Shown here: positions 8,695 through 15,192 of the stretch, piece by piece
How positions within the stretch are numbered: the stretch's first letter is position 1
Layout of the letters: the number at the start of each line of letters is the position of its first letter
Assembly (NCBI GenBank): GCA_910592005.1
Contig: CAJVPP010002353.1
Location: 1 to 15,192, forward strand
From: Funneliformis mosseae
Lineage: Eukaryota; Glomeromycota; Glomeromycetes; Glomerales; Glomeraceae
DNA length: 15,192 nt
Reading direction: 5' to 3'
Translations under genes and position numbers: made by a program
Notes under the pieces: model-generated
Seen by the model: only the letters and a program-made list of their open reading frames with translations
Told to the model about the DNA's origin: nothing
The model's database searches: none

Positions 8695-9439
8695 ACTTAA
8701 GTTCTAGTGATCAGTCACCTAAATATTTTGATTGCAGCTCGTATATTTAATATATTATTGTATTCAGAAATTAGTCTCTTTTGGTTACATTTAAAGTTAG
8801 TCTAAACTGCTAAAATACTAGCCTTTACGATAAGTTATACATCCTGAACACCACATAGCTAACCTCTGATACTGTCAATATGAAAAATTCTGGCTAATTA
8901 CTAGAAAAAGAAGTCTTTACTAACTTAATTCAAAATAGCTATTCAATATAGTTGATACGCCTAAACTGTCAAAATCATCCTAAGAATTAAACTCAGGCCT
9001 TTCAAATTTTAATTAAATTATAAATACTATAGCGCTTTAATTAGTAATCACTTATAATTTATAACTCTTATTTAATTTAATTATACAACATCTGCTATTG
9101 ACCTATCATGTTCTATAATCAAAAATGACCCTTGCAAACGATGCAGCACTTATCTATTACAGGTCAGCTCCTAATACAAGTTTCAAATTTAATCAGTTCT
9201 ATATGCATATGATCACTTGCGTAACTACACAGATTCATCATATTCTAGAAGTTTGTGATCTTTGACATATATAATTTGTACGTATTCTATGAAATTTATT
9301 CTTAGAATTGAACTGGTAAAACCTGTAGTAAATTAATACTATAATTTGCATTTAACTAGTACTAAACTAGGATCTATTACAGTGTTATCTATTTATAAAG
9401 ACTCTCATCTTACAATAAGTGATAGAAATGCTAATCTCT
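8695..9439. other. Island of different composition inside the minisatellite
   Basis: A 745 bp block, visibly richer in G+C than both sides, free of the minisatellite unit and containing several CpGs (for example near 8739, 8828, 8957, 9139 and 9220). Minisatellite lies on both sides, so the block looks inserted. Near its left end gtgatcagtcac is an almost perfect palindrome. Frames on both strands have few stops in places, but I recognise no protein, and no clear inverted ends or target duplication can be separated from the repeat background. It could be a decayed non-autonomous element or a solo LTR of another family. Confidence 0.5.
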
Positions 9440-9630
9440 AAATAATGATATTAAAATTATTTTTGTTAAAATAATAATTTTAAAATTTTTCATATAAAAA
9501 TGATAGTATAGAATTATTTTGCTAAAATAATATATCAAAATTATTCTTACTAAAATAATAATTATAAGATTTTTTTTTTTTTTGCAAGATTAATAATTTA
9601 AAATTGTTTGTACTAAAAAGATAAATAATA
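9440..9630. repeat. Degenerate quasi-palindromic minisatellite, right block
   Basis: Units such as ttaaaattatttttgttaaa followed by ataataatttt, the same type as the block at 8256-8690. Interrupted by a T run at about 9571-9583. The drift makes the right limit approximate. Confidence 0.6.
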
Positions 9631-9823
9631 TTATTTTTTAAAAGCTAAATAATATTAAATTTTTTTAATTATAGATTAGAATTTTCATTTTAAAAATTTT
9701 ATTAATTAAGATAAATATTTTGAAATTCTTAAATTAATCAATTCAATAATCACCTAAAAGATTCTATTAAAAATATTTTTTTAGATTAAAAGATAATTAA
9801 TTATTTTTTAAAATTTTAAATAT
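9631..9823. other. AT-rich flank of the right Gypsy LTR
   Basis: A+T runs with no gene. The bases just left of the LTR end (aaatat, 9818-9823) are the candidate target duplication. Its partner would lie beyond the window. Confidence 0.5.
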
Positions 9824-10012
9824 TGTTAACGTGTAATTCTTATAAATTACAACTGTTAGACGGGGTGTTTAAGTGGTTATTTTTTTTAATTGCACAGTAA
9901 TCTTTCAACAGTTTGTAAGTTTTAAATCAGACAATTTATTAAAAGTATTTATATGATTACAATAAGTTACAATTTAACAGATTGCTAGTAAATTGTATTT
10001 ATAAATAATATA

Positions 10013-10018
10013 TTTATT
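10013..10018 (-). terminator. LTR poly(A) signal
   Basis: AATAAA on the minus strand, matched at the same LTR position in the left copy. Confidence 0.55.
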
Positions 10019-10197
10019 CACGAGTAAAATAATAATATAGAAAAAGAAATAAAGAAAAGTAAAGAAAAATAAAAAAAGAAATGAAATGAAATACTAAAGC
10101 TAAAAGGTGATGTGGTAAGCCAGTTGCCTCTAAAATTATTAAAACTATCTTGTCAAGTTTCTATCTGTCTCTCTTTTTACATGAACTAAAAAGCTGT

Positions 10198-10208
10198 CTA
10201 TTTATATA
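10198..10208 (-). promoter_or_regulatory. LTR TATA box
   Basis: TATATAAATAG on the minus strand, matching TATAAATAGG in the left LTR, with a 190 bp distance to the AATAAA site. Confidence 0.55.
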
Positions 10209-10232
10209 AAATAAATTACATAAAAAGATATA

Positions 10233-10322
10233 ACTAATATGTCTACTATGTCAACTATGTCTAGTATATCAACTATGTCTAATATGTCAGTTATGCTACA
10301 TATGTCTGATATATCACATATA
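10233..10322 (-). repeat. Five 18 bp tandem units in LTR U3
   Basis: On the plus strand the units are actaatatgtctactatg, tcaactatgtctagtata, tcaactatgtctaatatg, tcagttatgctacatatg and tctgatatatcacatata. They lie just upstream of the TATA box in the element's own orientation, the usual place for enhancer-type repeats. Confidence 0.75.
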
Positions 10323-10386
10323 TTATTTATATCAAATTAGTTAATCTTTTGTGCTACATAAGCTGCGTCACATTTATCTGTTCACA

Positions 10387-10730
10387 TTACTTCCCGCTTA
10401 AGATTTCTGCTCCTGCAAAAATATCAAGAGTTTTTAGTACAAGAGCTTAATATTCACTAGACTTCAATTGTCAAATTATAGTCAAGGTTAAACATTGAGT
10501 ATCGAATATTCATTAAACTTTTAAGTTTTCAAAAAGATGATAAACTCAAATAGCAGTTCAGCTATAATATTTAGTTATTATTGCTATTTGTAGCGTTCGT
10601 TAAGCCAGTAAAATAGTCATATCGTCAATAAGTTGACCTAAATAAAAAGCATTAAAAAGAGATAAAATATGATTTCTCATACAGGTAAAACGAAGTAGAG
10701 TTCAGTAAGTTTTATTATAGTTTATATAAT
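10387..10730 (-). pseudogene. Gypsy pol tail ORF, right copy (broken)
   Basis: Homologue of the left tail. On the minus strand one frame reads TLLRFTCMRNHILSLFNA, FYLGQLIDDMTILLA, then AIITKYYS, VYHLFENLKV, IFDTQCLTLTII, QLKSSEY and KTLDIFAGAEILSGK, with TAA at 10389-10387 touching the LTR. About eight internal stops and no frameshift occur across the stretch. The N-terminal part corresponding to left 803-900 is missing, so the pol frame (stop at 10731) and this frame are separated by a deletion here. Amino acids are kept better than silent positions in blocks such as YLGQL and FAG(T/A)EIL, which argues for a real protein. I recognise no named domain. Confidence 0.75.
10388..10398 (-). other. 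Polypurine-tract-like site at LTR edge
   Basis: AGCGGGAAGTA on the minus strand directly precedes the LTR start and overlaps the last codons of the tail ORF, as in the left copy. Confidence 0.6.
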
Positions 10731-10979
10731 TTACTTAACCAGATAATATAATGATATATGCTTCTTTTTATAATGATCCTGATGCCGATCATATTCAATG
10801 ATAATTTGAGGTTCCCATTCAATTCGTTCTAAATATAGTTTCAAAAGGTCTGCATGTATGGGATTCTTTCTAACTTGTCTATCTATTGTATGAAGTTTAT
10901 AAGTTTCAGATCTCACAACATCATATATATAGAAATGTCTATTGAATTTATTTTTAAATTCGTCTTCATGAATATGCAA

Positions 10980-12020
10980 CTGTGTGATATTAAATAATAA
11001 AACTTTATCTCCAATTTGGTGAGAAATTTCAGGTCAATCCTTATTATAATATTTTTATTGCTTTTGTTATTATTACATAATGTTTTGTTGCGTATCTAAT
11101 CATCGTTGTTGCAATTGTGATGAGATTATCTGTTGATGCTTTTCCATGACATTTGATAAGTTTGTGATAGGTGAGGGTCGTCGTAATTGTAAATCTATTG
11201 GTAAAACTGCTTTTTATCCATATAACAACTCAAAGGGTTCAAATTTAGTAATTCCTTATTATGCAGTTTAATATGCGAATAGTGCTGATGTTAAATAAGT
11301 ATCCTATTCTTCATGGTGTTGTTCAGCATATTTAGCTAAAATTGTAAACAAAGTTCTATTAAAACGTTCAGTAAGACCATTGGTTTAGGAGTAATACAGC
11401 GAGAATAATTTATGTTTAGTTCTTACTATGTATAATAGAGCAGTAACTAATTCATTTTAAAATGACGTTGCTCAATCAGTCAATATTTCTTTTAGTGTTC
11501 TATGTCGACATATAATTTTATTATAAATAAACTGTGCAGTAGTTTGAGCGATACAATCTGATATCGCACTAGCTTTAACCTATTTTGTTAAGTATTCAGT
11601 TATTATAATAATATACCTATTTTCTTTTATTATACGTGAGAGTGGTCCTACATAATCTATTCTGATATGATCAAATAGTTGTCTTACAGGTATATGATGC
11701 AACAGTTCTTTAGATTTTGGCCTTCCTTATCATTGACATACGTTACATGTTCATATCCAATTATCGATTGTTTTGTAAATACTAGGTTAGTAGTATCAAG
11801 AAGCGATTTTGTTATAAGTGATGTCATGTGCTAAATGTCCTCCTAAAGGTTTATTATGAATATTATGCAGAATACTTTCAACTTCATTGGTTCTGATTAC
11901 AAGTAATGGTTGAGCTAAATGTTTATAGTTACATCTATAAAGTTATTAGTTTTGTACAAATTAATATTGAGTTTGCTTTTAAATTATGTGTTGCTATGCA
12001 GGGGTGATATTTGAGGGGTA
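10980..12020 (-). pseudogene. Integrase domain of Gypsy pol
   Basis: It would insert the DNA copy. The zinc-binding HHCC region reads VESILHNIHNKPLGGHLAHD (about 11835-11890), then CNVCQ (11733-11747). The core has D in RIDYVGPL (about 11640-11665), D in ILTD followed by TGA, ATSF (about 11465-11490), and E in TNGLTERFNRTL (about 11355-11390), the DD35E triad of retroviral-type integrases. FAY, ITKFEPFELLYG and a Gln-rich region follow. The C-terminal GPY-like module is an open stretch of 82 codons (10979-10731) containing FYIYDVV, YKLHTID and LLKLYLERIEW. All blocks share one frame. Confidence 0.94.
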
Positions 12021-12139
12021 GGTAAATTAAGTTAGGTATTGATACAGTTGGTGGTAAATTTCAGGTTCTATGTTATAGAACTGTTAGTCATACTACTAAC
12101 ACTTTTGCTTTTACTCTCAGATTTTTGGTATGATTGTTA

Positions 12140-12626
12140 TAAGTTATTGTGGGGGAAGCTGAGACAATACATCAGCATTTGAATGTAATTTTCCTTTTTT
12201 ATATCAAATTTAGTATGGAAACTCTATAATACGAATAATCTATCTCATAAATTTATGAGAGGGATCAGGTTTGTTAAAAAGCTATTATAAGACCGCATGG
12301 TTAGTAATTAGTTCAAATTGTTAGTGTAAAAGATAAGATCAGAAATGTTCCATTTTCTATACAGCGGTAAGACATTTCAATTCAGTCAGAGCATAATTTC
12401 GTTTAGCTTGACTGATATTTTGACTAGCATAAGCTATAATACATTCCTTATTATTATCATCTAATTGTGCTAATATTGCACCAAGACCTATATATGAACT
12501 ATCAGTAAAGAGTAAAAATTTTCATTTAAAATCAGGATAAATCAAGACTGGTGTCATTATTAAGCATATTTTTAAATGCTCAAAAGCTTTTTATTATGGT
12601 TCTGTCTAAATGTAAGATATGTCTTT
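12140..12626 (-). pseudogene. RNase H domain of Gypsy pol
   Basis: It would degrade RNA in the RNA-DNA hybrid. The same frame as the open RT part continues through stops: TEP, two stops, KAFEHLK, TPVLIYPDF, then LLFTDSSYIGLGAILAQLDD (about 12440-12515), ECIIAYASQNISQAKRNYAL, TELKCLTAV, and SYLLH and FELITNH (about 12295-12350). The catalytic D of FTDSS, E of TELKC and D/N of ITNH are at the expected places. The last is Asn where Asp is usual, which a G-to-A change would explain. Then LFNKPDPSHKF and GKLHSNADVLSQLPP mark the end of the domain. Confidence 0.93.
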
Positions 12627-13560
12627 TCATAATAATAAATGCAATGGTACAGCTGACATTGAGAAATCCTGAATAAATCTTTTATAATATGATGCTAGTC
12701 TTAAGAATTCTCTTAACTCAGTAATATTCTTTAGGATTGGAAAATTCTTGATTTTGTCAATTTTTGAGGGATCTGACGAGATTCCCTGTCCACTCACAAT
12801 ATGTCCTAGAAATGCTAATTCTAGTTTAACAAACTCACATTTATCCTTGTTTAACTTGGGTCTAGCATCCTTTAATCGTTTAAAAATAAGCTGCAAATGT
12901 TGTAAATACGTATTGAAAGTATCAGAAAAGATGATAATATCATCAAGATATATAGCTATAAACTGTCTAATTTCTTTTCTAAAGATTTTATTCATTAGAC
13001 GTTAAAAGTGGCAAGAGCATTAGTTAACCTGAACGGAATCACTTTGAATTTGTAAAGTCCTTAACTAATTATAAAAGCTGTTTTGGCTTAGTCATTTGAA
13101 TTCATGATGACTTGCCAATATCCACTAGCCAAATCTAATATTGAAAAATATTTAGCTTTTTCAAACATATCAAGTAATTTGTTAATTTATAGTAAAGAAT
13201 GTCTATCTCGTTAGGTGACACTATTAAGTTTTCTGTAATCAATACAGAATCGTAGTTTTCCATTTTTCTTTCAAACAAGAACAATAGGTGAGGCTCAAGA
13301 CTTTCAGACGGTTGTATCAAATTGTATTTTAACATTCTATCAACTTCTTCTTTGATAAATTCCTGTTCTAATAGAGCTACTCTATATGCATATTGTCATA
13401 TAGGCATTGGATTTTCTGCTGGTATATGATGTCTTTCAATTGTTGTATGTTCTAACTGTGATAAGTTCTCAGTGAATGCATCTCTATTTTCATGTAAAAA
13501 TTGAGTAATTTGTTGCTGTTGAGGTCTATTAAGATGATTATAGGTCTTTTCGCAAAGTGG
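12627..13560 (-). pseudogene. Reverse transcriptase domain of Gypsy pol
   Basis: It would copy element RNA into DNA. The minus strand shows the lead-in ITQFLHENRDAFTENLSQLE, HHIPAENPMPI and EEVDRMLKYNLIQPS (13300-13525), then ASPIVLV and KKNGKLRFCIDYRKLNSVT (about 13220-13290), YFSILDLASGYWQVIMNSND (about 13085-13145), AKTAFI, and the catalytic YLDDIIIFSD (12939-12950 for YLDD). FLGHIVSGQGI and YYKRFIQDFS follow. The YLDD motif and the Asp of ILDLASGY are intact. An open stretch of 122 codons (12995-12630) survives, long for this decayed region. Confidence 0.95.
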
Positions 13561-13712
13561 TGGTTCATATGAAATGTTTTATAGTAATTGCTAATGATCT
13601 CATTTCTTTTTATAAAGTTGGCAATTATCATCAACTTTGTTCAATTTATTATGACACTAACATTGATTTGCTGGTCCTTGCCAATGATATTTCCATTTAG
13701 CATCTTTGAGTG
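13560..13712 (-). pseudogene. Cys-containing linker before reverse transcriptase
   Basis: On the minus strand, in the same frame as the start of RT, the sequence reads LKDAKWKYHWQGPANQC, TAG, CHNKLNKVDDNCQLYKKK. With the TAG taken as a former Trp codon this is a C-x-C ... C-x-x-(C/Y) arrangement, suggesting a small metal-binding or structural knuckle between protease and RT. The Tyr after NCQL is where a fourth Cys would be, one G-to-A change away. I do not know a named domain for it. Confidence 0.5.
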
Positions 13713-13740
13713 CACTGATCAAAATCAAAAAATTGGATGT

Positions 13741-13991
13741 GCAAAAAATCGGCCTAAATTCAGCCTAAATTCAGCAAATTATCAAAAAATCGGCCTAGCT
13801 GATTGGCATACACTAAAAATCAGCCAAGAATCGACTGAAATTTAACATATCTTATTTATAGCTGATTGGCATACTTATTGCCGATTGGCATACATCAAAA
13901 ATCAGCTAAAATTCAACCCATCTTATTTATAGCTGATTGACGTCCGATTTATATCTGATTGATATACATCAAAAATTGATTAAAATATTTC
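13741..13991. repeat. Subterminal tandem repeat, GATTGGCATAC type
   Basis: Three imperfect units start with agctgattg at 13797, 13860 and 13931 (lengths 63, 71 and about 61) and end with atcttatttat. The shorter word gattggcatac occurs at 13801, 13864 and 13882. AATCGGCC and AATCAGC face GCCGATT and GCTGATT, so the units contain short inverted pairs. A direct cctaaattcag doublet lies at 13753-13774. Repeats of this kind are typical transposase-binding regions near the ends of CACTA-type elements. Confidence 0.7.
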
Positions 13992-14073
13992 AAAATAAAA
14001 TAAAATTCAGAAGGAAATATAACTGATATTTAGGATTAACAGCCAAATAATGCTAAAAACATCCAATTTATTT

Positions 14074-15192
14074 TTATAAATGGTATTTTCTATTAATTAA
14101 ATTAATAGCCAAATATTCTTTTGCATTTTATCAGGCTAAAATTCGATAGTTAATCAGTACAAATCGACCCAAAATATAATGAACTGGTATTATACAATCA
14201 TGACTTTTCGGATAAAATTCAGTATCCCATAATTTGACATTACAAGTTTCTTTATTGTTAAAATAATACTGCATATTTGGAGAACTTGCAGGTTCATACC
14301 AACGAACAAATGCTAGAAAATATTCAGCTTTTCTAGATAGCAAATCGACCTTATGTGTAAAATAATATTGGACTTAGCCAGAATAATAATCGACTGTACC
14401 ATCATTTATAATAAATTTAGCTAAAATGTACGAATTTTTTACATGTTACAAAGATATTGACAATCTGAAGATTTCAGAACCAATTCGATACTTTTCAAAT
14501 TGATTCATTTTGACCTGAATCATTATACCATCTTCTGAATCCTTATCGAATGGTTTTCTAAAATCAAATGTGGTATAAGTGGCATTATAGTATTCAACTA
14601 TCAAATCAAACATTTCGCTTGAAATAATTATATTATCAAATGATGGTTTAAGGAATTTGCTGGGAAATAATTCACTACCCAGTAACATTTGATTCCTTAA
14701 TATTTCGTGAATTTATTCAAAATTGAGGGATTTCGTCAAAAGAAAATTCATCTGTATCTGAAAGGAAACCAATTGAAGGCTAATTGTCTAGCAATTTAAG
14801 CCCTTTTACCTCAATACTACTGGAACTTGTAATACTATTGATTTGAATATCAAACATCAATCGACGCATTAGCTCAAGTTCAATTTTTCTATTACTATTT
14901 GGTAAAGAACCTAAAAATCATTCATAAATTAGTAAGCCAATTTATTCAAGAAATTCTCAAAAAAAAAAATACCTAATATTCTATTCATGTGTTCAAAAGA
15001 AAAATACCAAAATACATATAACGGACTATAGTCTCTTGAGTAATCATACAAATAGAGAGAAAGGTAAAGATTTGGCGTGATTTTGTTACGCTTGTGATTA
15101 TTTTCAATCAACTTTACCATCTCAATTAGTCTTCGATATGCTTCATGTAATAGATCTGATTCTACAATCTGGCTTACTAAAATTGTACAAAT
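14074..15192 (-). pseudogene. CACTA-like transposase-associated protein, C-terminal part (partial, broken)
   Basis: The gene enters from the right edge. Exon 1 reads SQIVESDLLHEAYRRLIEM, KLIENNHKRNKITPN, YLSLYLYDYSRDYSPLY and WYFSFEHMNRILG (15190-14973). The pattern H/Y, GPLY-like, FERxNG-like resembles the DUF4218-type region behind CACTA-type transposases. After a 62 bp intron it resumes with SLPNSNRKIELELMRRLM. Then come EFSFDEIPQF, a stop, and a one-base shift near 14676-14682. SELFPSKFLKP, MFDLIVEYYNATYTTFDFRK, YRIGSEIF and SYILAKFI follow. The C-terminal block has VQYYFTH, YFLAFVRWYEPASS, CNVKLWDTEFYP, CIIPVHYILGRF, and ends INRKYHL with TAA at 14076-14074. About six stops and one frameshift make it a pseudogene. 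I associate this C-terminal block with a large Rhizophagus family, from memory. Function of the tail is unknown. Confidence 0.72.
14911..14972 (-). other. Spliceosomal intron, 62 bp
   Basis: On the minus strand TTAG is followed by GTATTT (donor at 14972), a T run, a branch-like GCTTACTAATTT about 25 bases before the end, and TTTTTAG (acceptor at 14911). Removing it joins RILG to SLPNSN in frame (phase 1 inside the Gly codon). Reading through it instead gives stops and a frame change. Confidence 0.72.

Larger units (their letters stand above)
9824..10386 (-). repeat. 3' LTR of the right Gypsy element
   Basis: Read on the minus strand it starts TGTGAAC directly after the tail stop codon and ends TTAACA, with TG...CA ends. 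It is 563 bp and shares ordered blocks with the left LTR: AAATGTGACGCA, an 18 bp array, TATATAAATAG, TTTTAGAGGCA, GAATAAA and GAATTACAC. No 5' LTR copy is in the window because the element is interrupted at 13713. Confidence 0.85.
10731..13712 (-). pseudogene. Ty3/Gypsy pol polyprotein (broken)
   Basis: A retrotransposon polyprotein with the Ty3/Gypsy order reverse transcriptase, RNase H, integrase on the minus strand. From 13712 to about 13302 it reads in one frame, from there to about 13008 in a second, and from 13006 to the stop at 10731 in a third without any further shift over 2.27 kb. The two changes fit single missing bases, one before ASPIVLV and one in a probable Gln codon before RLMNKIF. 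In contrast there are about 55 in-frame stops. Where the family residue is clear, TAA replaces Gln, TGA replaces Arg or Trp, and TAG replaces Trp; one TAA stands at the conserved Trp after YY. All these are C-to-T or G-to-A outcomes. Gag, protease and the 5' LTR are missing because another element starts at 13713. The copy is less damaged than the left one. Confidence 0.96.
13713..15192 (-). mobile_element. 3' part of a CACTA-like element inserted in Gypsy pol
   Basis: Gypsy coding sequence stops exactly where the plus strand reads CACTGATC (13713), resembling the CACT(A/G) ends of CACTA/En-Spm-type elements. Inward lie tandem subterminal repeats, then a gene on the minus strand that runs off the window, with its 3' end toward 13713. 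Layout (terminal CACT, subterminal repeats, gene) fits such an element. The other end, the target duplication and the rest of the Gypsy gag/protease region should lie beyond 15192. Class assignment is inference. Confidence 0.55.

Noticed and set aside
8695..9439. tRNA gene or SINE head in the GC-richer island.
   Set aside because: I could not find a cloverleaf or convincing A and B boxes.
12748..13005. 85-codon plus-strand open frame over the RT region.
   Set aside because: It is the antisense shadow of the minus-strand reverse transcriptase, which has clear catalytic motifs.
13452..13634. 60-codon minus-strand open frame.
   Set aside because: It is the wrong frame; the neighbouring frame reads the RT lead-in (ITQFLHENRDAF).
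10731..13712. A reassigned genetic code (UAA/UAG read as Gln, UGA as Trp) instead of decay.
   Set aside because: Conserved Trp positions carry TAG, TGA and once TAA, while Gln positions carry TAA and many normal CAA/CAG and TGG codons remain. No single reassignment fits, and real frameshifts are also present.
13588..13845. 85-codon plus-strand open frame.
   Set aside because: It crosses the Gypsy/CACTA-like junction, matches nothing, and overlaps the minus-strand linker coding sequence.

Overview
This window is a eukaryotic transposon graveyard. The DNA is extremely AT-rich, has no bacterial-style operons and no intact gene, and contains at least seven decayed or nested mobile elements. The set of elements (Ty3/Gypsy with a chromovirus-like integrase, hAT, Tc1/mariner, a CACTA-like transposase gene with a short GT-AG intron), the base composition and the protein style suggest an early-diverging fungus. 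An arbuscular mycorrhizal fungus of the Rhizophagus type is my best guess. That is inference from remembered families, not from a search.

Layout: 97-2198 is the 3' end of a plus-strand Gypsy element (integrase C-terminus, a C-terminal tail, then a 3' LTR), and a 345 bp TA-flanked MITE (1331-1675) sits inside the LTR. The LTR abuts a broken minus-strand hAT transposase (2199-3100), so the Gypsy probably inserted into it. A CpG-bearing 70 bp repeat follows (3149-3320), then a badly decayed minus-strand Tc1-like transposase (about 4120-4885). A complete but dead Tc1/mariner element occupies 5470-7147, with 51 bp inverted ends, TA duplication and DD34E spacing. From 7150 to 9823 the DNA is nearly pure A+T, with a degenerate minisatellite split by a 745 bp block of different composition (8695-9439).

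The right third is a second, better preserved Gypsy copy on the minus strand: LTR 9824-10386, tail 10387-10730, pol 10731-13712 (integrase, RNase H, reverse transcriptase, Cys-containing linker). It is cut at 13713 by what looks like the 3' end of a CACTA-like element. That element has tandem subterminal repeats at 13741-13991 and a transposase-associated gene running off the window edge (14074-15192).

The main biological signals are three. (1) Decay is dominated by C-to-T and G-to-A nonsense changes: roughly 55 stops but only two one-base frameshifts in 3 kb of pol. (2) Both Gypsy copies keep a homologous protein tail whose stop codon directly abuts the LTR. (3) Nested insertions allow a relative order of events. 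I see no host gene that I can defend.
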